64,000 bases of DNA from Yamagishiella unicocca (taxonomy: Eukaryota; Chlorophyta; Chlorophyceae; Chlamydomonadales; Volvocaceae), in NCBI GenBank assembly GCA_003116995.1, contig BDSL01000015.1:1364001-1428000 (forward strand), read 5' to 3'. Positions 33,282-43,433 of this stretch are shown here, in pieces. Within the stretch, counting starts at the first letter, position 1. Every line of letters starts with the position of its first letter. The notes under the pieces are model-generated. The model was not told where the DNA came from. It did no database searches and saw only the letters and a list, made by a program, of their open reading frames with translations. Made by a program: the position numbers and the translations under genes.

Positions 33282-36200
33282 CTACTTCTCAACAATAAAT
33301 TCCTCAATCGCTATCCCCGTGTGTCGGGCCGCCGCCTGCAGCAGCACGTACACCTGGTCCCCCGGCCGAAGTGCCGACACGCTGATTGCGCGCCAGCCCT
33401 GCTCCCCGCTACCAACCACGACACCGCCCTCGGCCGCCGCCCCGTCGACCCCCCCACCCCTCTCCCTGCCGCTACGCCCCGACGGCACCCCATCTGGGAC
33501 CCCATCTGGGAGCCGCACCCTACCCTGGGGCTGCTGCCCTTGCAGCCGCGGAGCCGCGCAGCTCGCAGCGTCATCCCCCCGCACGAGCACGGCAGCCGCA
33601 CCGGCGCGCCCTTCAACGCAGCTGGATGACGCTACTGGGGCAGCAGCCGAGCCAGTCGCCGTTGCGCGCTCCGGAGGGGCCCTTGTACTTTCCGGCTGCG
33701 GCTGTGGCTGCGGCTGTGGCTGTGGCTGTGGCTGCGGCTGCGGCTGCGGCTGCGGCTGCGGCTGCGGCTGCGGCTGCGGCTGCACCGGGCCCACCAGCTT
33801 CACGGTCTCTGCGTTCTGCAGCATCAGGCTGTGGCGCGAGCCGTCCGAGGGCGTCTCGAACTCTACCAGCACCTGAGGGGTGGAGGACAGGGAAGAGGAG
33901 GGTGAGAAGTACAGTAGGTGAGAAGCACAGCAGCTCTGCCCTAGATAGGTTGAAACGAACTTTTCCTGCTGCAGCGTACTATTCCCCTACTTTTCCTACT
34001 TTTCCTACTTTTCCTGCTTTTCCTACTTCTCCTGCTTCTCCTTCTGCACCACCCAAAACGAGGCGAGAGGTCCTGCCTCAGCGTAGAGAAGTCCTTTTGT
34101 GAAACGGCAGGCATCGGTTCCTATCCCATATAAAACTCGTTTTGTACGCCCTCCGCCCGCCTCCTTCCCCTCCCCATACTGTTCCCGCCCAGCCGCACGT
34201 CGCGCCCGCTAGGCTCCAACCAAGCTGCGCCCGCACCTTCCCCCCACGCGCACCCAAACCCACCCACCAGCGGCCTGCGCTCGATCTTGACCCGCCCCAC
34301 CAGTGCGGTCCGTGTGCGTCCCTCCTGGTCCGCCACCAGCACCTGGGAGCCGCTGACCAGCTCGCACAGGTAGCGGGTGCGGCCACCGGGGGCGGACACG
34401 TAGGCGTGGACCTGAGGACACACACGGGGGCAGGCAGGGCGGGGGCAGGGCGGGGGGAGGGCGGGGGCAGGCGGGGGCAGGGGGGGGGGAGGCGGGGGCA
34501 GGCGGGGGGTTTTGAGGAAGACCCGTGGCAGGCGGGGGGAGGGCAGCGACAGCGACAGCGACAGCGGTGGCGAGGGCTGTGTAGTGGAGGGCGGATAACG
34601 GGTGAGGTGCGGTGCGGTGCGGGACGAGGCGGGAGAGTCAGACGTCCTGCCTCGCCACCGCAGCCCAGGCAGCTAGCCGGGCCACGAGGCGGCACCCCGG
34701 CCCCCACGCGTGGACCTTGCCGGCGCGCCCGATGCCAACCAATGGACGGCTGTAGCAACACAACCGACGTCTGCTGCAGCCTGGCACGCAGCACCACCCC
34801 GCCGCTCCATCACCAGGCCTCGAACGCAGTGTGCTCGTAGCCACCCCCTACGGGGGTGGGTGTCCGGACCTCTTGCCCGCACAATGCCCCTGCCGCACCC
34901 CCTATGGGGCCCCCCCACACAGGCTCCTGCCGTCCCAAGCAACGGACACCCGCTGGACCTGCCGGCCCTGCTGTCCGGCCCCGCTCACCGGCCCTGCGTT
35001 GACTCTGAACGGCCTGCTGGCGATGTAGTCGCTCTCCGCGCACTCCGAGTGCACCAGCGCCAGGCACCGGGCGAAGCTGCCCACCAGCAGCCCCTCGCCG
35101 GGCTGCAAGCGGGGGGGCGGGGGTGCAAGGAAAACAAGGAAAACCCGTAAATGAAAGGAAAAATCGCCCAGGACAGCCGTTTGGGGCGGGGGCCGGGGAA
35201 GGCAGGAGGGGGCGGGGCAGGCGGGTGGTGGGGGTGCGCAATACCGCGGCTGTGCTGTACGGTGGTGAGGCTCCACGGCACCCACACAGTCCCAGCCACC
35301 AGCCACCAGCCACCAGCCACCAGCCACCAGCCACCAGCCACCAGCCACCAGCCACCAGCCACCAGCCACCAGCCACCAGCCACCAGCCACCAGCCACCAG
35401 CCACCAGCCACCAGCCACCAGCCACCAGCCACCAGCCACCAGCCACCAGCCACCAGCCACCAGCCACCAGCCACCAGCCACCAGCCACCAGCCACCAGCC
35501 ACCAGCCACCAGCCACCAGCCACCAGCCACCAGCCACCAGCCACCAGCCACCAGCCACCAGCCACCAGCCACCAGCCACCAGCCACCAGCCACCAACCAG
35601 CAGCCAGCAGCCAGCAGCCAGCAGCCACCAGCCACCAGCCACCAGCCACCAGCCACCAGCCACCAGCCACCAGCCACCAGCCACCAGCCACCAGCCACCA
35701 GCCACCAGCCACCAGCCACCAGCCACCAGCCACCAGCCACCAGCCACCAGCCACCAGCCACCAGCCACCAGCCACCAGCCACCAGCCACCAGCCACCAGC
35801 CACCAGCCACCAGCCACCAGCCACCAGCCACCAGCCACCAGCCACCAGCCACCAGCCACCAGCCACCAGCCACCAGCCACCAGCCACCAGCCACCAGCCA
35901 CCAGCCACCAGCCACCAGCCACCAGCCACCAGCCACCAACCAGCCACCAGCCACCAGCCACCAGCCACCAGCCACCAGCCACCAGCCACCAGCCACCAGC
36001 CACCAGCCACCAGCCACCAGCCACCAGCCACCAGCCACCAGCCACCAGCCACCAGCCACCAGCCACCAGCCACCAGCCACCAGCCACCAGCCACCAGCCA
36101 CCAGCCACCAGCCACCAGCCACCAGCCACCAGCCACCAGCCACCAACCAGCTGCCAGCTGCTGCCACCCACTCACGGTCCGCCAAAGTCAGGCTCGGCCC

Positions 36201-39089
36201 CTGCGTCATGTCCTCCAGCACAGCGCAGTACGGCACCCACATGCCAACCAGGCTGCCCTGGCACCCCGCAGACACCCCTTCCCCCGCCCGCCCACTCCGC
36301 CACCCACCCCCCACCCGCTGCGCCACCCACCTTCAGCAGCCCCGCCAGGTCCACACATGCCCTGTCGCCCATCCCTAGAGGCCGCACCGCCCGCACAGTG
36401 GCGGCCTCGTAGCGCAGCCGCTGGTCGGGGCGGCTGGACTCCTCGGAGGCGCGGCGGGCCACGTACGACACCACCGCGCGGACCTGCGGGTCGGTTGGCG
36501 GCGTGTGCGTTTGGGGGGGGGTATTAGGCCAAGCACGGGCGAGGGTGCGTGTTTGGGGGCCGGCGTGACAGTAAATCATAAAGTACTACAGCGAGACAAA
36601 GCAGGGGGGCCGGTGTGTGCGGGCGGCGCAGGGTTGAGTGGACCGGAACGTATTCGTGTGTGCTGGTCGGGGGGGTGCCAGGGGGAGGATGGAGGGTGAG
36701 GTGTGAGATGCGGGAGGTGGGGGGTGGGGGGTGGCAGCAGCTGGCTGGTGGCTGCCACAACCTCCCTTTCTCCCCCTTGCTCCTCCCTCCCTCCCTCGCT
36801 CCTCCAGCTGCTCAGCCAACTCACCTCAGCCGGGTCATCACTGCGCAACAGCACCCCCGCAGTGCCCGCCTCCAGGGCCTCCAGCATCAGCTGCGCCTCG
36901 CCCGCGCTGCCCGCAGCCGCCAGCAGCCGCAGCGCCGCAGCTGCGGGCCCGGTGCTGCCGCCCGCTGCGGAGCCAGGCGGCTGCACCAGTGCGACCAGGT
37001 TCTCAGCGGGAATGACCTGGCGAGCGAGTGGCGTGGGCACGTCCGCGGGTTGGGTGCACGGAAGGGGGGGATGGCATATCCGTTATTTTTTTCTTCCTTT
37101 GGAAGAAAAACATAGCCTAAAACCGGTTTCGCGACATGGGTACGATTGCTGGCGCATTGTCTACGGAAGGGGAGGCGCTGGTGCGTGTGGCGCGGTTGGG
37201 GAGCTGGGCAGGGTAGACCCACCTGCCAGGAGCCCTGGTGGAGGGCAGTGCCACACGGAGGGCGTCGACCGCGCCTGCAGCGTGTGGCCGCTGATGTCCT
37301 AAGCGGGTAGGCGGGGTGCCTCAGGTGCGCCCCCTCACCAATGGAGTGCGGCCTGCTGGCTATGTCGATGGGAGCATGTACCTTCCCAATGTACCTCCCC
37401 AACGAGCACCTCCCCAACGAGTACCTCCCCAACGAGTACCCCCCCAACGAGTACCTCCCCACCGTACCAACCGCCGCCCGCAACTCGCGCCGTCGAAGCA
37501 CCACTGGCTCAGCGTCCGCGATGGGTTGCAAGGAAAAATGAGGCTCTTTTCTATACGACAATATGTGCAGCCGTCTGGGAGTGGCGCCCCGGGGTCGTCT
37601 GTTGCCCGGCCCTGCTTCCATCCGCCCTGCTTCCCTCAGCCCTGATCCCCTCAGCCCTGATTCCCATCGGCGCACCTTCCAGTCCCGGGCGTCAAGCACC
37701 AGCACCCACTCCCCAGCGCTCGGGTCACCAGCTGCCGCCCCGCCCTGCCGCTGCTGCTGCTCTTGTTGCTGCTGCTGCTGCCGCTGCACCCGGGCCTCCA
37801 GCGCACGAGTGGCCTCCGGACCGTCCACGTGAACCACCTCGCCCACCTGCCGTACGAATTCCACAGGGTGGGACACGTACTGGGCGGTAATAGCTGCGCA
37901 GGTGGGGGCCACAGAACGACAGAGCCGCGCGGTAGCTTCCGTACGGGTTGCAGAGGCGGTGCATACGTGGTGTGGACATCGGTGGGGGGCCGGCCTGAAC
38001 AATTTAAACACGCGGACCGAGTAGCTAGGGAGCCGAGCTTGTTACCGGTTCATCAACAGTCCAGTGTGTTCTAGGCCTTAATGGTCGTGTTCTAGGCCCT
38101 AATGAGCATGTACTAGGCCCTAATGAGCATGTACTAGGCCCTAATGAGCATGTACTAGGCCCTAATGAGCATGTACTAGGCCCTAATGAGCATGTACTAG
38201 GCCCTAATGAGCATGTACTAGGCCCTAATGAGCATGTACTAGGCCCTAATGAGCATGTACTAGGCCCTAATGAGCATGTACTAGGCCCTACTGGCGGCAG
38301 TTAGTCGCACCCACCGTCACCGACGAGCTGCCGTCAACGCCCAGCAGGAATATGCGCCATGCAACCCTTTATTCCTTTCGACGTGCAGCCCAACACCACC
38401 ACCCTCAAACGGAGACTGGCCCGCTCGCGTCCTCATACCCATACCGTACCTTGTCTTCCTCTCACCTAAAACCCTGGACCCCACCTACCGCTCTCCCTGA
38501 GCCAGCCTCCACCAACTCCCCGTGGTCGTCAAGCAGAAGAGCCCTGAACCGCGCCAAAGCCGACCATGACTCCGACAGAGCCCGTTGCTCCGGATCCGGA
38601 CCGAATACGAAGGAGGACACTCCGCCACCCTCGAGTGCAGCCGTGAACGCCGCCTGCGCCGCCGACAGCCGCTCAGTCTAGAACCGTAATCCAGAGGCGC
38701 ATGTCAGGCTGGAGGGTGATTGTAGTGGGAGTGAGGTTGCAGGACGGCCGTGGCCGCAGCGCGTGGGTGCGGAGTATCGTTGTTGCGGTATGGATGCGCC
38801 GTAGGGGTGGGCGAGTGTGGGTGGACGCTTGTGATTCGCGTCACTCCTGTCCTACGCATGGTAGTTGCGCGGCACGATGCGGCTGGGAGCAATACGAGAC
38901 ACGTCACACCTTATTACTGGTTTGCAGCCAAACCTCCTTAGCGGCGGCAGCACCCGCCACGGTCCCTGAACGTGACGCGCAGCCCCGCCGACGTTGCGAC
39001 ACAGCTCGAGTCCATGAGCCAGACGTGTTTGTGGATCTGCACGAAGGAAATGCTGGTGGTGCCCTATGGCATTGCAACGAACCCATCAT
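33282..39089 (-). CDS. 3-dehydroquinate synthase II-like protein
   Basis: Homologue of the archaeal-type dehydroquinate synthase (DHQS II), which in archaea forms 3-dehydroquinate for the shikimate route. Plants carry a related plastid-type protein of unproven role, so the reaction here is inferred. Eight exons, all in phase: 39089-38910, 38677-38489, 37846-37676, 37016-36825, 36483-36331, 35102-34989, 34411-34268 and 33872-33282, giving 577 residues. An in-frame TGA just upstream supports the ATG at 39089. Family motifs: [19 protein letters not shown] joined to [102 protein letters not shown], and a terminal [13 protein letters not shown]. The first about 45 residues (Ser/Thr/Arg-rich) look like a chloroplast transit peptide. 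Two insertions are unusual: a Gln run in exon 3, and a (Gln-Pro)n run of about 17 repeats plus a low-complexity loop in the last exon, inside the C-terminal domain. Confidence 0.92.
33693..33783. repeat. Coding hexanucleotide repeat (Gln-Pro)n
   Basis: GGCTGC/GGCTGT units that on the minus strand encode alternating Pro and Gln in the last exon of the DHQS II-like gene. The frame stays open throughout. Confidence 0.95.
34430..34512. repeat. G-rich short repeat (GGCGGGGGCAGG type)
   Basis: Imperfect GCGGGGGCAGGCGGG units directly upstream (minus strand) of the exon at 34411-34268 of the DHQS II-like gene, close to its acceptor. Confidence 0.8.
35292..36146. repeat. Giant heptamer minisatellite (CCACCAG)n
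   Basis: About 122 copies of the 7-bp unit CCACCAG, interrupted only near 35594-35626 and 35938-35942. It fills most of the intron between exons 5 and 6 of the DHQS II-like gene. Because 7 is not a multiple of 3, each strand gives the same repetitive peptide in all frames; these frames (up to 474 codons) are not genes. The transcribed strand pattern (CTGGTGG)n is G-rich. Confidence 0.99.
37118..37182 (+). repeat. Dispersed intronic element, diverged copy in DHQS II-like gene
   Basis: AAAACCGGTTTCGCGACATG followed by GGTACGATTGCTGGCGCATT and CTACGGAAGGGG. It aligns base by base with the element at 12112 at about two thirds of positions. Antisense to the host gene. Confidence 0.45.
37388..37466. 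repeat. 15-bp tandem repeat, 5 copies
   Basis: ACCTCCCCAACGAGT units in the intron between exons 3 and 4 of the DHQS II-like gene. Confidence 0.95.
38071..38292. repeat. 21-bp tandem repeat, about 10 copies
   Basis: Unit CTAATGAGCATGTACTAGGC plus C, nearly perfect. It lies in the intron between exons 2 and 3 of the DHQS II-like gene. Confidence 0.97.
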
Positions 39090-39319
39090 GCCGGCGAGCA
39101 CTGCTCATAAGGCGATGATATGTGACCAGCTACGAGCTATATGGCATTAATTGTCAGCAGCGACGGCTCGTTTGCGTGCTGCACAACCGAAGGCGGAACA
39201 CCGGAGCGTCGTTGTACGATGTGATGGACGAGCGCGACTGAATCAGCTCCGCGCATTTCAGAGTTGGACTGTTTGCACCTTGATTGCAGAGCCAAGGTAA
39301 ACTAGTATTCCATTCATCT

Positions 39320-39327
39320 ATAAAAGC
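39320..39327 (+). promoter_or_regulatory. TATA-like box of the RPC10 gene
   Basis: TATAAAAG lies 93 bp upstream of the RPC10 start codon, in an otherwise AT-moderate stretch. The distance fits a TATA box with a short leader. No other element is evident. Confidence 0.35.
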
Positions 39328-39419
39328 GAGTGTGTCTCCATAGCTGTGCGCGTTAAATTTGCTTCTATTTACGTACCGTAGCAGGACGCGTTTAGGACAT
39401 AGCCCTACGATTTCGGATT

Positions 39420-40028
39420 ATGATTACATATTGTCCGACATGTGCAAACATGCTTCTTGGTGAGAGCTGCGCGCCGCCCCGCTCAAAGACGCCGCCCCTA
39501 CTCAACTGCACGATGTCTATGCGCTGCAGTCGAGCTGACGGAATACAGCAAGGAGCTCAGATATTTCTGCCAGTGCTGCCCGTACGTATACAACATCGAT
39601 AAGAAGGTTCTGGTGCAGTGCTGCGCGTGCTGTGGCGATGCGAAGGGGCTGTCACAGCGCTCACCGCTCACCGCCATCGCTGCCCGATGCAGATTTCAAA
39701 GATGGCGCCACTAGCTCCGAAACAAGTTGACGACGTGTTGGGTGGCGACGACGCCTGGAAAAATGTCGCAAAGACGGATGGTACGCGTGGATTGGGTTTC
39801 GGGCTGTAGGGCTCATATGCCATACCTTGCCGACGGCGGCAGTAGCAGCAGCAGTGTCAAGCCCCTCACCCCGCTTACCCGCCACTTCCTTGCTCCCTCG
39901 CAGCCACGTGCCCCAAGTGCTCGTACCACCAGGCGTACTTTATGGAAATCCAAACGCGGTCGGCCGACGAACCCGCAACACTGTTCTTCAAGTGTGTGCA
40001 GTGCGGTCACCGGTGGCGAGAAGGGTGA
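39420..40028 (+). CDS. RPC10: DNA-directed RNA polymerase III subunit RPC10 (RPC11/POLR3K)
   Basis: Small zinc-ribbon subunit of RNA polymerase III needed for termination, reinitiation and transcript cleavage. Four exons in phase: 39420-39459, 39530-39606, 39693-39780 and 39904-40028. They give 109 residues, matching the usual length of about 108. The N-terminal ribbon begins MITYCPTCANMLL (Cys5, Cys8) and closes with FCQCCPYVYNIDKK (Cys27, Cys30). The linker KQVDDVLGGDDAWKNVAKT is highly typical. The C-terminal TFIIS-like ribbon has CPKC (71, 74) and CVQCGHRWRE (99, 102). It keeps the acidic hairpin RSADE (87-91) that stimulates RNA cleavage. The donor after NIDKK is GTTCTG, less canonical than the others, but the joined reading is the conserved one. 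Nothing suggests it is inactive. Confidence 0.97.
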
Positions 40029-43000
40029 ACCATTGCGTGGTAACTGCCTTTGGAATTGGAATATGATGGCGGACGTGTAGAAAGTGCATGGATATGCTCC
40101 TAGTACGCTAGCAGGATTAGGTGTGGAGGGAGGGCCGGTTCCCGGCGAATCGTGGGCGTGCCATTCCAGGCTTTTGCTCGTGATGGCGGAAGGAGGGAGC
40201 AACGCTGGGCGCAGTCACGTCATCCGGGGTGCTGGGGCGCCTCACGCGTCGTCTGTCTTGCGACGTGTGGCTGGCAGCAACCCTGTTGCGTGTTGCGGCG
40301 GACCCCTGCCGACTGGACTTGCCGCCGTAATGCGGTAATGCGGTAATGCCGTAATGCGGTAATGCGGTAATGCCGTAATGCGGTTATGCGGTAATGCCGT
40401 AATGCGGTTATGCGGTAATGCCGTAATGCGGTAATGCGGTCACCGGTATGTGGTGGTGAAGGCACTATTATTTTGCAAGCAGGCTTCGGGTCGATTGTCA
40501 CGCGCGTCGTCATGACGTACGTGATGGCTGGTGACGCAATGGATTACGGGTCAACCGCAGGCAATGACCGCAGACGTTGCTAGCCGGGGCCATAGTGTGC
40601 TGCTGTCCATTCCCTGCGTACTTATCCTCAGAGCACCGCCGATGGGTTGACGAGTGTGATGGGGCCAGTATTCTATCAGTTGGACCAGGGTACGACAATC
40701 CGTGTCAGCAAGCGGGCTAGCTTGGCTTGCAGGACCGAAGGGTTTCTTACCCCCCTTGACAGCGACCGGGGGGGGGGAGAGATGTGTCGCGAATGAGATT
40801 TGGGAGAACGGGTGCCTTGCTTTTCCTTGTTGCATCCTTTGCAAACTGCACATGCAAGGTTTAACTAGCTCAGCACCATACGCGACACCAGCGCTGCTTG
40901 GAGATCTGAACCGCTGTTGCCATGGAGTTTGTGTAGGGTGCCGCTCTCCTCCCGTGTAACGCGCCCAGCTCCGAGGCGAGATGTGGAGCTGGGCAAGGAA
41001 GGGCGAGCACCTGCATGCGCTCATGCTGGCAGCAGGGTAGGGTGGGGTGGGTCCCCGAGCAGGGCCGTACGGTAGCCATGGGACACGTGCAGTCTCAGCT
41101 CTGGCACTAACCGCGAGCTCGTAAACCCGACTCGTAATGATTGGGGCGTCAATTTCAGTCAGTGCCATAACGGCGCAGAACGCAATCCTGCATTATAGTG
41201 TTTGCCCACCCTGCCATGAGACTCGGACCAAGCGCAGTCAGCTGACTGCCCTCGTGCCCAAACCAGATGGTGGAACGAGCCGGCAAGCGCACGAGGCGCT
41301 CCTGCGGGCTGCGTGTCCTCTTTGTCACCCCTCGACCGCAGTCGCCGGTCTTCCCTCGCTGCTGCCGGTGCAGGGCTTTTCCCCAGGAAGCAAGCCGCAT
41401 CGAGGTTGTGATTTGGGGTAATCTCCCAGTTTCAAAAGCGCGACGGCTTCAATTACGAGCTAGCAATCGATTTACAAATTAAGGACTTGCAATCAGTTGA
41501 ACGCCAAACAGCACATTGCTATGCGGTTGTCCGAGGATGCAACGTGGACAACTGGAGGCGTCGAAGGGACGCGACTCAGCAACACTAGCCAGCTAGCAAC
41601 GGTATAGTACAGCTAAAAAAAGGCAACTCTCTCCAACCTCAGGGCAACTTGCCCCCCGATTGATACCACTTTCCCGAAGTCAAACCACTCTCCAACAACC
41701 CTCCCGCAATGAAACAAGAGCTTAGCCTTCAAAGTGAAGGGGTTGATTCGCAAATACAACCAAATTCATCTCCTCCCTCTCTCCTGTGTAGCCAGCTCAG
41801 CGGCAGTTGAGCCCGCACGTGAAGGCCGGGCGCCCGATTAGAAAGCAATATCGACGGGCAATTCATCACCGATGCCAAACATTTGATGCTGTGTGGTGCG
41901 TTGCTTCTTCATCTCTCAAAAGCCAATAAAGTAATGGCAGCACACGGTTCTGCGCACGCAGGATAATTGACGTGACCAACACCCATATTGTCGTCGGTCA
42001 CGCGTGCTTCGATTGAATCTTCTTCTTCGTCGCGGCAGCACACCCATCTAAATGCGGCACCCGCCACGTCTGTACACGGGAAGAAACAATCATGCATGCC
42101 AGACGGGCACAGAACCCAATCCTATCCGCCTAAGATTTTTGCGGAATTAGGATCACGAGTACGATAAGAAAATGCGAAAGGAGGGCCAACCGGACAAAAT
42201 CCGTACACCCGACGCATTAAAGTGTATTCATCACCAGGGACTCAGCCGTGCGTATCTGCACCAAGTGCCAGACTGGCACAACATATTGCTGTGAGCGCGA
42301 TGTTGTGCTTCGCCACCACCAACTGAAAACGTTGGCTATCACGCAAGTCATTATGCAAATCTTCTCCAAAGCAGTTGGCGTGATGATGTAGCTCGGTACT
42401 TGTTGCCATGCGAGTCGTACATGCAAATCTTCGCCACGCCTCCGTGTACCTGTCTGCCTAAGGCACCCAAACACGTCACGCGCAGCCCTGCTGAGTCAAC
42501 CCAATTTTAACCCCCGTTTCGCAAACCTCCTTACCCAGCAACGCACGGACGGGCCCTTCTCTACCAACGAATCCGAGTCCACTGCGCCCAACAAAAAAGG
42601 CAGCAGCGGAGAACAGTTCCCAGCAGGTTACGCATGGTAACAGAAAGCCACAGGCAGGGAAAATATGCCGCTGCAACAGCGCACCCCCGTGGCTCGTAAG
42701 GACTCATGCATCCGTCACTTCAAGCCGTCCAAGAGCCGCTAAAGGCGCACCATGGTGTTAATGGCGAGACGCCAGTGCAACCCATTTGGATTGCAGGCCC
42801 AAGCTGCGCACGTGTCCACAATGCGGGATACGCGAGCACAGGCCGCCAAGAGGCGCACGGCAGTTGGACGCTAGTAAAGTGATCACAAGTCAGTTGCAGC
42901 GCCAAACCGGCCCGCACAGGGCGTCATTCTCGCCATGACAAGGGCCGGGTATCCATAAGCCATCAACGACATCTCAAACTGTGCTCTTCATAAACCGCGC

Positions 43001-43433
43001 AGACGGATAGAAATGCGAGCTGCCAAAAATGAGACGCGGCAGCCTTTCCTGGGCTAGCAGGCTGCCAGTAAAGACGGGATGAAATGGGGAACAGGCGGGC
43101 GCCAGATCCGCCACGATAACTATTGCCCGAACGTCGCAAACTCGCAAAGCTAGTCAACGGCAATAAATGGAACCAGGGATTTCCCAGGTCCAACATGTAA
43201 GCCACCACACTGCTGGCAATACATACGATACGATAGGCTGCTGTTCGCAACACGTGATCCCGGGGATAAAGATCATTCTTCTGTGACGCTCGAGCAGATG
43301 CTGGGCAGGCTAAGGATGTCGTGAGGGGATGCTGTGCCCGAAGGCCGCTGCGCCCATCACCACTGCTAGAAAATAAGTCTGGGAGATGCGCCGCACGGCG
43401 CAACAGCTTGCGTGGCTGGCTGCGCACAACACG
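40029..43433. other. Intergenic, 3.4 kb; no gene supported
   Basis: Between the convergent RPC10 and lipase genes. A 205-codon minus frame at 40551-41168 and a 154-codon minus frame at 42963-43427 lack domains and splice context. From about 41400 to 43300 the sequence is notably less GC-rich and ORF-poor. An octamer repeat lies at 40328-40440. Confidence 0.55.
40328..40440. repeat. 8-bp tandem repeat (TAATGCGG/TAATGCCG)
   Basis: About 14 units alternating GCGGTAAT and GCCGTAAT, about 300 bp past the RPC10 stop codon. Confidence 0.95.

Noticed and set aside
35123..36527. Open frames of up to 474 codons of repeated Pro-Pro-Ala-Thr-Ser-His-Gln or its complement
   Set aside because: They come entirely from the 7-bp minisatellite, which is open in all frames on both strands, and the region is an intron of the DHQS II-like gene.
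40551..41168. 205-codon minus-strand frame
   Set aside because: Composition is not clearly coding, with no motif or splice partners; kept only as an observation.
42963..43427. 154-codon minus-strand frame after the lipase
   Set aside because: Lies directly past the lipase stop in its probable 3' UTR and shows no domain.
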